Source: Bombyx mori (Eukaryota > Arthropoda > Insecta > Lepidoptera > Bombycidae). From it: 64,000 nt of DNA. The translations under genes were made by a program, and so were the position numbers. The DNA lies in contig NC_085132.1 of assembly GCF_030269925.1 (NCBI RefSeq), positions 1,200,501 to 1,264,500 on the forward strand. Reading direction: 5' to 3'. Positions 1-9,926 of this stretch are shown piece by piece (the stretch's first letter is position 1; the number at the start of each line of letters is the position of its first letter). The notes under the pieces are model-generated. The model ran no database searches and was not told where the DNA came from. It saw only the letters and a list, made by a program, of their open reading frames with translations.

Positions 1-63
1 AAAGAAGACCGTGTTGCAGTTATTGCGTTGCATCGTTGCGGTTACGCGCCAATTCAAATTTTT
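1..63 (+). pseudogene. mariner/maT-type transposase N-terminal fragment
   Basis: The first 21 codons of the window read KEDRVAVIALHRCGYAPIQIF. This matches the start of the transposase fragment at 10067 (KENRIAVIALHKVGMEPNAI). It is the first helix-turn-helix of a Tc1/mariner-superfamily (maT-like) transposase. The frame decays after 63 and the 5' end lies outside the window. It is a dead fragment. Confidence 0.55.
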
Positions 64-470
64 AATATATACATTTTTATTTTCATGAACAATTCGAAAT
101 TCGAATTCAATAAACTTTTTTGTGGCCAGCATTCTAAAGGAAAAGTTTTTACTGTGTGACAATACTTATGACCTGACTAGTTATATATATATATATACGA
201 TTAGGTTAACGGATTCAATGGCGTGGAGTAATAAAGGCAAATGAAGCTGTTTCACGGGACTCGAGTGTGTTTAGCGTTACTGTTCTGTAATTGCACGACT
301 ACCTTGCTAATTGAAACCACCGTGAAAAACGTCCTATTCGCACACAACAGCCCCTACTATAGGAACTACTGGATCGCGGCACTTAAACGAATCTCACGAT
401 TGGATCTCGCATGTACCGAAATTTACGATGACGCTCCATTACACTTGAATTATCAAGTTTATTGTTCGTT

Positions 471-683
471 TTTATTGCTTAATTGGGTGAACAAGCTCAC
501 AGCCCACCTAATGTTAAGCGGTTACTGGAGCCCATAGACATCTACAACGTAAATGCGCCATACACCTTGAGATATAAGTTCTAAGGTCTCAGTACAGTTA
601 CAACGGCTGCCCCATCCTTCAAAGCGAAACGCAATACTACTTCACGGCAGAAATAGGTAGGGCGGTGGTACCTACCCGTGCCG
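471..683 (-). repeat. Bm1 SINE, 5'-truncated
   Basis: Reads on + as an antisense Bm1: T-rich tail, then the diagnostic GCTCACAGCCCACCT, TGGAGCCCATAGACATCTAC and TACTGCTTCACGGCAGAAAT blocks. Sense is taken as the strand ending in AAGCAATAAAA. The tRNA-like head is absent. An ORF starting at 241 runs into this repeat and is not considered a gene. Confidence 0.9.
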
Positions 684-795
684 AAAGTTTATAGGTGATA
701 TGATACCCAAAATAAGCAAACGTATGGATTTGCTAAAATTGTTTGGTATGGTATATTATGCCAAAGCGACTTACACTAGCGCAGAAAGATTTTTG

Positions 796-960
796 AGTGG
801 AGATCACGTACTGGCAAGCGCTGTGTGGGACAGCAACCTAACAGGTGGAAGGACGACCTAGTGAAAATCGCTGAGTTACGTTGGATGCAGGTGATAATGG
901 ACCGGCCGCACTGGAGATCGATTAGAGAGTTGGTCAAGGAGATCGCGGTTTGTTTTCACC
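796..960 (+). pseudogene. non-LTR retrotransposon ORF2 C-terminal fragment
   Basis: Conceptual translation gives EWRSRTGKRCVGQQPNRWKD...RWMQVIMDRPHWRSIREL. This is the tail typical of endonuclease/reverse-transcriptase ORFs (G-R-x-P-x-R-W-x-D-D ... W-M-x-x-x-x-D-R-x-x-W). No start and no upstream RT domain are present, so it is a 5'-truncated fossil. The rest of 684-1342 shows nothing recognisable. Confidence 0.6.
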
Positions 961-1342
961 AGTGGATAACTATAAGCTGAGATGTATGCACATATGACTT
1001 GCACTTACCGTTCAAGTGATGACATCGCCACCGTATAGCGCCACCCATGCGTAATCAGAAAAATTGAAGCGCTTTGCTTGGTATTCGCTACAAGATACAA
1101 TAGCTTACTTCCAAGCCACACGGTATGCTGTTGACTATAAAGATGTCGACTACAGTGTAAAGACAGGGCGGTGGAATCATTGAACTTGATTATTTGCCCG
1201 CTTTTTTCCTTAGTACATTCCCATTTGCGTAATACAAAATGATCCTATCTCATCATCACGACCGTGTTCTGTTACAGCGACTAATACCATCTGTTCGTAT
1301 CGTGATTAAAATCCCAAAGCCTCATTAAGGCCTATAAAGTAA

Positions 1343-1740
1343 TGTTACGCGTTGGGGTTCGGGATAAATAAAATTAATAAAATTCTACCGAATTACAAGT
1401 TAACACTGTATTCAACACTTAGAACACAAAACACTTCAGAAACACTTTAAAACTCTCGATTCGCTTCTTCCGCTTCGCTTCAGGTGATTCGTTCGTTGTT
1501 TCGCTTCGAGTAGTTCCGATTACTAACTGACTGCGCGCCATTCCTGCAACGCTTTTATAGTCGATACCTCATCCCTAGATTTATCGAGAACATTCTGGGC
1601 AAGTCGAGTAGCTTCGATGTGTGTTTCCGCTATCTGACAATAGATGGAGCTGTACTTCTCAAGCGTCTAGGTGCTACTAGATCCTTCGATAATCGTTCGA
1701 CCATTCGGCGATATATGGCGGTACTCTTACCGGCGTAACA
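1343..1740 (-). mobile_element. solo LTR (copy 1 of a TGTTACGC family)
   Basis: A 398-bp block begins TGTTACGC and ends GCGTAACA, an LTR-style TG...CA inverted terminus. It is about 80-85 percent similar by eye to 51966-52352. On the minus strand it has a TATA-like CTATAAAAGCG (+ strand 1552-1562), so the LTR is oriented minus. Flanks GTAA and ATAA could be a decayed 4-bp target duplication. No internal retroelement sequence adjoins it. Confidence 0.7.
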
Positions 1741-2225
1741 ATAATAGGAAGTTTCTTCAAAAAGTGAGTCGATTTCGAGTTGCAATAGTACTATCTCAAA
1801 GGTCCTCGAACTAGAGCGAAAAGAGGTTTTTTTTCTCCTTCAATTGAAACAGCATCAAATGGACAGATAAAAGAGCACGACTGTCGCAGTTACCAGGTCC
1901 GAGCGTCGCTTTGGTTATTAACGAACTGCTTATATACAATTTAATGAAGTCGTTGTGAAGTGCTACTTCGTGCTGAGATGCGTTTTATTTTTGTTTCCTA
2001 CCAAAGTCGTTGGTCTTGAGAGACCATTTCAGCGTAACCTTAACTAGTAGGTGAGCTCACGGGGCTCAAACCTGATGATGTTGCGAACCCTAGCAAGAGC
2101 CGTGCTTCGCAGAATCTACCACCGGTTCGACGAGAACGATGAGCGGAGAGATGCGTAACGGTGTTCTAAATACAAGGACCAGTTGGTGGATGAGAGAAGT
2201 GTGAAAGGAGTTTAGCGGTACCACG
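1741..2225. other. non-genic span with dispersed repeat family A at 1990-2150
   Basis: 1741-1989 shows nothing recognisable. 1990-2150 is a diverged copy of a dispersed repeat here called family A: CTACC..GATAGCCTTGAGAGG, TAGGTGAGCTCACGGGGCTCAAACC, GTGCTTCGCAGAATCTACCACCGG. Other copies are at 6067, 6492, 6697, 36658, 45976, 46405 and 51140. I could not assign it to a named element. Confidence 0.6.
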
Positions 2226-2420
2226 TTTTTTTATTGATTATGTGGGTTGATGAGCTCACCATCTATCTGGTGTTAAGTTGTTACCGCAGCCTATAGACAT
2301 CTACAACGTAAAAGCCGGCACCTAACTTGAGATATGAGTTCTATGGTCTCAGTATAGTTAGAACGGCTGCCCCGCCCTTCAAATTGAAACACATTACTGC
2401 TTCACGACAGAAATAGGCAG
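2226..2420 (-). repeat. Bm1 SINE, diverged, 5'-truncated
   Basis: Antisense Bm1 on the + strand. It starts in a T-run and ends at the TTCACGACAGAAATAGGCAG block. The head and the GGTAGGACCTC segment are missing. Confidence 0.85.
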
Positions 2421-2643
2421 ATTTATTGAAACTTTCTGAGAGAACACATAGAGAGACATTTGGTTTAATCGTATTATTTCTTTGCTTGGTTTTTATTTTT
2501 TTTCGTATCGTCAACAACTCCACGTGGCTAGTCGATATAAAAAGAACAAACTAGACCGCAGTATCAATCGGAAAGAAAAGTCGGCCAACTGATAGTAATA
2601 GTGATGGGAAAAATCATTATCGATAAATACTCTAATACCTCTT

Positions 2644-2889
2644 TACTGGTGGTAGGACCTCTTGTGAGTCCGCGCGCGTAGGTACCACCGTCCTGCCTAT
2701 TTCTGCCGTGAAGCAGTAATGCGTTTCGGTTTGAAGGGTAGGGCAGCCGTTGTAACTATACTGAGATCTTAGAACTTATATCTCAAGGTGGGTGGCACAT
2801 TTACGTTGCAGGTGTCTATGGGTTCCAGTGACCACTTAATACCAGGTGGGCTCTGAGCCCGTCCACACATCTAAGCAACAAAAAAAATT
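2644..2889 (+). repeat. Bm1 SINE body
   Basis: Sense Bm1 from CTGGTGGTAGGACCTCTTG to a poly(A)-rich end. The tRNA-like head is lacking, as in most copies in this window. Confidence 0.9.
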
Positions 2890-3031
2890 AAAAAAATGTT
2901 ACTTTTTTAATTTCCTCATTAAATCCACTTTTAGTATTTCGTTTCCAACACAGTTTTCATGGTCACGGACGACTGAGCTATTATTTGTTGACGTTTGAGT
3001 AATGTACCAACTATCGTCTGTTTGAAAAATA

Positions 3032-3452
3032 CTAGAGAGGTCCCGCAGTAGTCGAAATTCGACTATAATTAATTAGAATTGTAAGTTTATACACTATTAT
3101 GATTGTATTTTATACTTCTATAATCACAAATTTCGCCAAGACTACACTATAAAAAATACTAACAAAGACAAACAATATTTAATCTATTCTCAATTTGACA
3201 ACAGACGTCAAGAACAAAAGTTTGACAATAAATAGTATGCATGCGTGTGTGCATCAAATACATGGTATGTAGTGTGTGTAATGTTTTCTTTATTGATTTA
3301 ATGTATCTTTTATGTATTATTTAAAAAAAATATTAGCACTGTGCACTTCTTCTCTATATTCTCTATAAGTGTGGAAAATTTCATACTCCTCCGTCCACGC
3401 AATTTTCGTAAAAAGGGATACAAAGTTTTTGCTTCACGTATTAATATATAGA
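3032..3452 (-). mobile_element. non-autonomous Helitron, CTAGAGGTCCCGCAG family, copy 1
   Basis: On the minus strand it starts TCTATATATTAATACG and ends GGACCTCTCTAG. These are the 5'-TC and CTAG-3' ends expected of Helitrons. Flanking bases are A and T, as for Helitron insertion. Length is 421 bp with no coding capacity. Close copies are at 55081 and 59707, and a truncated one near 50264. Confidence 0.65.
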
Positions 3453-3715
3453 TTCTACTGACCTTACGTTTCTTTGCTCACAGATAGAACTAACAGTATC
3501 ATTAGATATATTAATTTCCTTTTCGCATTTAACGAATTCCTCTTCACTTTTGACTTCTGAATTTGTATCATAGTGATTTATGAGTTTTCTTTTTTTCGGG
3601 TTCGTTCCATTTTGCGCTAATGAAGTAGTTGTCGGATAGGCGCGTCCAAATAAAGGTACATAAGGCGAACGTAGCCTAATTCGCAAATCAAAAGGAGTTT
3701 TTTTCCATTTGTATG
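3453..3715. other. unassigned span
   Basis: An 81-codon open frame on the minus strand (3441-3686) partly overlaps the Helitron end. It has no recognisable domain, so I do not call it a gene. Confidence 0.4.
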
Positions 3716-3777
3716 CAGACGAGCTTACGGCCCACCTGATGGTGGGTGGTTACCGGCGCTTATAGACGTCAGTGATA
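3716..3777 (-). repeat. family B SINE-like repeat fragment
   Basis: Matches the GCAGACGAGC..ACGGCCCACCTGATGG..GTGGTTACCG segment of a second SINE-like family seen at 35217, 55847 and 57491. It lies directly before a Bm1 in the same orientation. Confidence 0.55.
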
Positions 3778-3805
3778 CCAGAGTCAAATTCAAGTCAGTG
3801 TCTTT

Positions 3806-4112
3806 CCCACCGGGTGTTAAGTGGTTACTGGAGCCCATAAGCATCTACAACGTAAGTGCGCCACCCACCTTGAGATATAAGTTCTAAGGTATAGTTTCAA
3901 CGGCTGCCCCACCCTTCAAACCGAAATGCATTACTGCTTCACGGAAGAAATAGGAAAAAAAAAGGGTGGTACCTACTCGTGCGGATTCACAAGAGGTCCT
4001 ACCACTAGTAATTACGCCAATTATAATTTTGCAGGCTTCATTTTTATTACACGTTGCTATTCCTTTACCGTGGAAGTCAATCGTGAACATTTGTTGAGTA
4101 CGTATTTCGTTC
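3806..4112 (-). repeat. Bm1 SINE with partial head
   Basis: Antisense Bm1 body from the GGTGTTAAGTGG block to the CACCAGTAATTACG boundary. It continues into the A/T-rich linker of the head (TTTATTACACG, CCTTTACCGTGGAAGTCAATCG). The tRNA-like A and B boxes are lost. Short chance ORFs on both strands overlap it. Confidence 0.85.
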
Positions 4113-4959
4113 GAAAAAAGTGTCTACAATTAAGAGTATAAAAGTTGTCAATAGTTGCAGTAGTCCAAACACGATGAAGGATAACCCCTCGACGTTAGTA
4201 GCATAGGTAGGCCAAAAAAGTAGTACGTTGCTATCTTTGATTTAATCAGATTTTGACCAGGCAGACATTGATTAATTGAGGGCTTCAGTTACCGCAGTTA
4301 TATCTTGTTTTTATTGGGTAAATTGTGGAACATATGTTATTCAATACAATTTAGAATTCACCCTCATATCAAGCTTCACTTATGATATCTATGGGTTTCG
4401 CTAATTACTTATGATTAGGCGGGCCGTGAACTCGTTGGCCCATCGATATAAAAAAATATTGTATCTACTGTCACGACGTAATTTTGAATTTATTTATTTT
4501 TTTAATTTGAAATTACGCTTTGGGTAATTGTAATATTTATATTATAGTCGAAAACTCTTAAAACCAAAAAGCGAAATTAAATTAACAAAAAAAAGGTGAA
4601 ATAAACCGTAAAATACCTTAATGTCTCCGAAAGCCCAAGAAAGTACTAAACAAATAATTATTATGAATTTCTTTTGCGATCACAAATTTCTCTAAGCAAC
4701 TCCAACTTAAGACGGGTCCTTTACAAAACCTCTCTTTGTACAAATTAATTAATTTTCGTCGCCTTTGATATCCACAAGCTCTGCAACTCATTAAGGCGAT
4801 ACCTCCAGGAGATTATTACTAAAGTTATCACTCTTCATTTGGACGTAATTAAGTGATTTTTTTTATGTGAAAACATTAAGTCTTTGTTTCTGATAATGGC
4901 TTTGCGGATATTCCATGTATATATGATGTCCTCCTCTCCTCCTTGCGTCGGTTTCCTCA
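4113..4959. other. AT-rich span without recognised features
   Basis: About 850 bp of AT-rich DNA with many stops in all frames. I see no gene, RNA gene or familiar repeat here. Confidence 0.5.
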
Positions 4960-5157
4960 TTACTGAGGGTCGTGGTCATGGCCTTGAAACAGTTTGTTTT
5001 TTATAGTGCACCGCCATCTGTTCCTATCTGTAGCTGAGTGCAGAGCATCGTGCACTGTGGTATCCAGGGCTGCACGAATCTGGTCCGTCCAACGGGTCGG
5101 GTTCCTGCCTTTTGGTCGCTTGCCCTCGACCTTTCCAGTGACCACCAATTTCTCCAA
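4960..5157 (-). pseudogene. non-LTR endonuclease/RT C-terminal fragment
   Basis: The 65-residue minus-strand frame reads LVVTGKVEGKRPKGRNPTRW, then TDQIRAALDTTVHDALHSATDRNRW. This is a classic C-terminal tail of LINE endonuclease-RT polyproteins in insects (RPKGRxPTRWTDQI ... ATDRxRW). There is no RT core upstream. It is a 5'-truncated remnant that keeps its open frame. Confidence 0.7.
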
Positions 5158-5360
5158 GTTATATAGATGATGTATACGAGCCCTTATTCGCGATAGTGGA
5201 GATGGCCAGTGATTTTCTAAACATTAGCGCTAATTTATTTTGCTCTCACAATCAGTATAGCACGATTATGAAATCAGCTGACGCACGGGGTCAGTGTTCT
5301 GTAGTGAGTAAGGAGGAGATAATCCGAACCAACCAAAAATGACGTGTTTTTTTGTCAGTT

Positions 5361-5609
5361 TTTTTTTATTTATTGCTTAGATGAGTGGACGAGCTCACAG
5401 CCCACCTGGTTTTAAGTGGTTACTGGAGCCCATAGACATCCACTACGTAAATGCGCCACCCACCTTGAGATATAAGTTCTAAGGTCTCAAGGATAGTTGC
5501 AACGGCTGCCACACCCTTCAAACCGAAACGCATTACTGCTTCACGGCATAAATAGGCGGGGCGGTGGTACTTACCCGTGCGGACTCACAAGAGGTCCTAC
5601 CACCAGTAA
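5361..5609 (-). repeat. Bm1 SINE body
   Basis: Near-complete antisense Bm1 body, from a poly(T) tail to CCTACCACCAGTAAT. 5610-5817 holds nothing recognised. Confidence 0.9.
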
Positions 5610-5817
5610 TTGAAGTCAAATTTTGCTTTTGAAGCTTTGCTATTTATTTTTGTAAATATTAAATGGCTTAGAGCCACTGAACGTGGGACATAAACGGACA
5701 TCGGCGCTCGTTAGCGAAAATGAAACGGTAGCGATGTTAAAATGAATTCAATAAAACGCGAAATTGAATCGTAAAAGCTGTCTAAATCACATTCCCGACT
5801 TTGGTAAGCCGGCTGGT

Positions 5818-5994
5818 TTTTTTTTCTTTTTCTTTATTGCTTAGATGGGTGGACGAGCTCACAGCCCACCTGGTGTCAAGTGGTTACTGGAGCCCATAGA
5901 AATCTACTACGTAAATGCCCCACCCACCTTGAGATATAAGTTCTAAGGTCTCAAGTATAGTTACAACGGCTGCCCCACCCTTCAAAACGAAACC
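5818..5994 (-). repeat. Bm1 SINE fragment, left unit of a tandem duplication
   Basis: Antisense Bm1 from the poly(T) tail to CCCTTCAAAACGAAACC, where it is cut off. It is followed by a 240-bp segment that recurs after the next Bm1 fragment. Confidence 0.85.
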
Positions 5995-6229
5995 GGCTGT
6001 TATAAATATAGGCTGGAATAGAATAGTCACAAGATTTAATAAATTGAACTCATTGCAAAGTAGATTGTTTACGTTTTTTCTCTTACCTAATCGTTGGTAG
6101 CGTAAGGATCTATTCTAGCTACTAAGGAACTGGTAGGTGAGCTCACAGGTTTAACCTAAGAAAATTTGCTACCTAGCAAGAGCAGTGCTTCGCATTTTCG
6201 AATTTACCACCGGATCGGAATCGCGAATT
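5995..6229 (+). repeat. duplicated segment, copy 1 (includes family A part)
   Basis: GGCTGTTATAAATATAGGCT, then TTTAATAAATTGAACTCATTG and a family A repeat (AGGTGAGCTCACAGG, AGCAGTGCTTCGCA). The same order recurs at 6426-6665 with about 90 percent identity by eye. Confidence 0.7.
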
Positions 6230-6418
6230 TACCGGAGCCCATAAACATTTACAGCGTAAATGCCACCACCCATCTTGAGATATGAGTTCTAAGGTCTCAG
6301 TATAGTTACAGCGGCTGCCCCGCCCTTAAAACTGAAACGCGTTACTGCTTCACGGCAGAAATAGGCGGGGTGGTGGTACCTACCTGCGCGGACTCACAAG
6401 AGGTCCTACCACCAGTAA
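6230..6418 (-). repeat. Bm1 SINE fragment, right unit of the tandem duplication
   Basis: Antisense Bm1 running from TACCGGAGCCCATAAAC to CCTACCACCAGTAAAT. The tail half is absent because the left boundary falls in the duplicated segment. Confidence 0.85.
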
Positions 6419-6425
6419 ATATAGA

Positions 6426-6665
6426 GAGGCTGGTATAAATATAGGCTGGAATAGAATAGTGATAAGATTTAATAAATTTAACTCATTGAAAAGTAGATTG
6501 TTTATGTTTTTTCTCTTACCTAATCGTCGGTAGCCTAAGGATCTATTCTAGCTACTATGGGACTGGTAGGTGAGCTCACAGGCTCAACTTAAGAAAGTTT
6601 GCTAACATTAGCTTTAGCAAGAGTAGTGCTTCGCAGAATTTACCATCGGCTCAGAATCGCGATCC
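6426..6665 (+). repeat. duplicated segment, copy 2
   Basis: Second copy of 5995-6229. It begins GGCTGGTATAAATATAGGCT and ends in family A sequence (AGTAGTGCTTCGCAGAATTT). Confidence 0.7.
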
Positions 6666-6696
6666 GCTGTGAAGATCCGGCGAGATTCTCAAAGGT

Positions 6697-6965
6697 TTTT
6701 TTTTCCTACCTAAGCTGATAGCCTTGAGAGGCTCTTTCAGCGTAACCTTAACTAGTAGGTGAGCTCACGGGGCTCAAACCTGACGACGTTCCTAACACGA
6801 ACCATAGCAAGAGCCGTGCTTCGCAGAATCTACCACCGGATCGGAATCGCGACCCACTGAGAAGATGCGCGAGAAACTCAGTGGGCTGTGTCTGTGGGTT
6901 AATTTACTCGTCGAGCCCTTTGTTGCAAGCGACGGGTTCGGTGAGAATGATGACCGGATGGTTTG
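6697..6965 (+). repeat. family A dispersed repeat, long copy
   Basis: Contains the full order of family A blocks: GATAGCCTTGAGAGGC, GTAGGTGAGCTCACGGGGCT, GTGCTTCGCAGAATCTACCA, CTCAGTGGGCTGTGTCTGTG, GTCGAGCCCTTTGTTGCAAG. The ORF on the other strand (6904-7113) continues beyond it and matches nothing I know. Confidence 0.65.
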
Positions 6966-7440
6966 TGGCTATTGTGCTTAGCGAATCTAAAATCACCGAG
7001 AGTAGATCCGGACAATACATGTTTTGATGACATGAAATTTGAGTACATGACAACACATGGCGGTTTTGCGTTACCTCGTTGACCGGGTCGGATATGTAGT
7101 TAAAGGTGGCCACGATAAGTGAGTTATTGTGACGCGCCTCTTTTTCAAAGAAGAGTTCTGACGCTGTCTCTAGATAGCCGCGTATTGTTTACCGCCAACG
7201 GTATTTGACGGTTTTTGTGCTAACATAATTAGGACCAGAATACATAAGTCAGGGTTCTATTAAAATACATAGTGGAGTATGTACTTTTAATAGTTTAAAT
7301 ACCTGTTTCCATTGTATTTGATAGTGACCGTTGAGACGAGATATCGAAATCCGTTTGTCCGGTATATTGTTCTGAACTTGCACAAGTAAAATGTAAGATT
7401 GCTTTTAATTTAATATTGCACGGGTGTACGATGCACATGG
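6966..7440. other. unassigned span
   Basis: No gene or familiar repeat is visible. A minus-strand open frame (6904-7113) starts in this span and ends in the family A copy. It might be part of that repeat's parent element, but I cannot support this. Confidence 0.4.
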
Positions 7441-7482
7441 TAATCTCTCTCACTCTCTATCTCTCTCTCTCTCTCTCCCTGT
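7441..7482. repeat. (CT)n microsatellite
   Basis: Interrupted CT dinucleotide run. It lies directly downstream of the LINE ORF remnant on the minus strand, where such elements often end in a simple repeat. Confidence 0.8.
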
Positions 7483-7489
7483 CCTAGCT

Positions 7490-7655
7490 ATTCAGCCCAC
7501 ATGGTGTTGGGGTTAGATTTCCTTCCTTTTCTCCTCCATTTCGTTCTGTCTTCGACATCCTCGTCAGTAGCTTTGCATTCCCTCTTGTCCTTCAGCGCTA
7601 CATCTTTCCACCTTATCTTGGGTGTTCCTCAAGGTCTTTTAGTCCTAAGTTCTTT
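7490..7655 (-). pseudogene. LINE ORF2 C-terminal fragment
   Basis: Minus-strand translation includes TPKIRWKDVALKDKRECKAT followed by DEDVEDRTKWRRKGRKSNPN and a stop. This RWKDV...DRTKWR tail is that of a LINE endonuclease-RT protein. Only the last 50 or so residues survive. Confidence 0.6.
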
Positions 7656-8255
7656 AGTCTTATTATATACCAATTGAAGCTTTGACCTTGTGTCTGAGAG
7701 GGGCGGGGTCATATAATAATATACCATACAAGAAGTCCATGAACCGATGGAAATGTTTGAATTTATAATTAAGCTAATGTTCAATTGCATGTAACGTTAT
7801 TTATCCTTGACAACTGCGCAAGACATTAAGATAATGACTTTACCGGTTTTTATAGTTATCGGTTTTGTGCGGGGCGCGCCGACTCTCTTATTCGATTAGT
7901 GCAATAATTGATTGCCGGAACTCTGGTTGAGTCGTTTTTTTTAAAAATCGATTTTAGTAAAGGGACAAAAATCTTTTGTGATTTTAAATCGATTATCATT
8001 TTAATTACCTATGTTGCGATGTTATTGCTTCTTTTGATGCAAAGTTTATCTTACCTATGCAACTGTGGTATTTTAGTTACATCAAGGGCGTTACGGATTT
8101 CTGATGATTGTCGTTTGGGAAAATATCACCTTTGCCTTAAGGTTGGCAGTGGAAGGCATGCAATCGAAAGCGTTATGTAACGGTATCACGTATAGGCTTG
8201 TAAGTACGATTACTACTGCACTGGCTCTATGACCCCGAAGTGGTCAAGGGGAAGA
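7656..8255. other. unassigned span
   Basis: Contains a 90-codon + strand frame (7908-8180) with a hydrophobic stretch (IIILITYVAMLLLLLMQSL). There is no ATG-initiated homologue, splice context or codon bias I can recognise. I regard it as chance AT-rich reading frame. Confidence 0.35.
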
Positions 8256-8457
8256 TTTTTTTTATTGCTTAGATTGGTGGACAAGCTCACAGCCCACCTG
8301 GTATTAAGTAGTTACTGGAGCCCGTGGACATCTACAACGTAAATGCGCCACCCACCTTGAGATATGAGTTCTAAGGTCTCAGTATAGTTACAACGGCTAC
8401 CACGCCCTTCAAACCGAAACGCATTACTGCTTCACGGCAGAAATAGGCAGGGCGGTG
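8256..8457 (-). repeat. Bm1 SINE, left arm of an inverted pair
   Basis: Antisense Bm1 truncated at GGCAGGGCGGTG, where it abuts an oppositely oriented Bm1 without spacer. Confidence 0.9.
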
Positions 8458-8603
8458 ACAGCCGTTGTAACTATACTGAGATCTTAGAACTTATATCTCA
8501 AGGTGGGTGGCGCATTTAAGTTGTAGATGTCCATGGGCTCCAATAACCACTTAACACCAGGTGGGCTGTGAGCTCGTCCACCCATCCAAGCAATAAAAGA
8601 AAA
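8458..8603 (+). repeat. Bm1 SINE, right arm of an inverted pair
   Basis: Sense Bm1 starting at CAGCCGTTGTAACTATACTG and ending AGCAATAAAAGAAAA. Together with 8256-8457 it forms an inverted repeat of about 145 bp per arm. Confidence 0.9.
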
Positions 8604-8810
8604 GTGTAACGGAAGCTATTTTTGATTTTCATCTTGTCCTCTTTGGATTCCGGTATAAGGATTCAGATGAGTCAAAGTTGCGCAATTAAACTTCGAATTC
8701 TTTCGATATAATGGGACTAGGTTTTGTAGCATCTATTAATTAATTTTACTTTCGATGATTTTTTTACTTTACGGGTTCCGTTGTCCGATGTAGCCGTGGC
8801 TTGAATGTAA

Positions 8811-9085
8811 TTGGTAGCTCATCGTGGCCTAAATGATAAGATGCCCGGTGCATTAGTATCGAGTGATGCAACAGTACCAGCGTTCGAATCTCGCGGGCGG
8901 GTACAAATTTTTTCAAATGAAATACGTACTTAACAAATTTTCAAGAATGACTTAAACGACGAAGGAATAACATAAAAACTAACCTACCAAAAATTATAAT
9001 TTCTATATTGACTATAGATTTGAGATTTAGACCTCAAGTCTCAAGGAGTGTGGCGTATAGGTACCGTTAACAACTTAACATCGGG
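8811..9085 (+). repeat. old full-length Bm1 SINE with tRNA-like head
   Basis: The head shows an A-box-like TGGCCTAAATGATAAGATG and a B-box GCGTTCGAATCTCG, the internal RNA polymerase III promoter of tRNA-derived SINEs. The linker (GAAATACGTACTTAACAAAT) and a badly eroded body follow. It is more diverged than other copies. Confidence 0.7.
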
Positions 9086-9489
9086 TGTTTCGTTAAAGCG
9101 GTATTTATTGCCTTGGAATATTATCAAAAACTTATTTCATGTGTTTTATCCACTGTTTTAATTTCATGTTGACGATATTAACAGGGAATCGAATTTTAAA
9201 AATGTAATTATAACCATAATTAAATAAAATCGGAAGAGAAAAACATCCGCCATGATCGGAAATGCATGTTACCGGTAATTGTAACCGGTAAAGCGATACC
9301 GGATAAACCGATTCCCTAATTAATGGCCGGTTGTCATCGTTAATTAATTAAAATGTGTTATTTCGTTAGTTATCACGGAAATCTCGGGATCATAACAGAG
9401 ATATTATATTTAATTAACAAAAGGGTTGATTCGTTCCGATTCAATATATGTGTATGTTGATAATAAGCGTAGGAAGACCTTTATAATGT
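9086..9489. other. span holding a CCGG-motif cluster
   Basis: No gene. 9269-9333 packs five CCGG cores (ACCGGTAATTG, AACCGGTA, TACCGGATAAACCG, GGCCGGTTG) followed by TTAATTAATTA. The sites resemble Grainyhead/CP2-type AACCGGTT sites. This could be regulatory but is unproven. Confidence 0.3.
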
Positions 9490-9922
9490 ACTGGCGGCCC
9501 GCTCCGGCTCCGCTCGGGTCTTTATCAAAAATTTCAACGATATTTGACGTTGTTTTATTTTTTTAAGCAAAAGAACACTTATTGCGGCATAACTATAATA
9601 GTTAGACATATGCTGTCGCGACAGTTTTTGTAAATAATAATGTGCCCTACAAAGTCGTAGTACATTATTTTATTCTATCACCAATCGTTTTCATAGGGCA
9701 CGCGATGTAAAGAATATTTTAGGTATTTTTTTACACCTTGGGTTACATTATCGGAGTTTTAGTAAGGATACTTCATTTTTTTCAAAAAAGATTATAACCT
9801 GTGTCACTCGGGAATAGTGTCGCTTCTAAATATTGAAAGAATTCTTCAATTCGGTTCAGTAGTTTCGTAGCCTATTCAATACAAACAAACAAACAAATCT
9901 GTCCTCTTTATAATATTAGTGT
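9490..9922 (-). mobile_element. degenerate Helitron-like element (GCGGGCCGC family)
   Basis: On + it begins with the GC-rich GGCGGCCCGCTCCGGCTCC and ends with the AACAAACAAACAAATCTG / TTTATAATATTAGTG signature. The same sequence order lies in reverse at 49503-49811. On the minus strand the CTRR end is modified, so the element is old. Confidence 0.5.
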
Positions 9923-9926
9923 ACTT

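Noticed and set aside
241..537. 98-codon ORF with a signal-peptide-like start
   Set aside because: Its C-terminal part is antisense Bm1 and the N-terminal part has no recognised domain or splice context.
7908..8180. Hydrophobic 90-codon ORF as a membrane protein
   Set aside because: AT-rich chance frame; it begins with a non-ATG codon and has no supporting signals.
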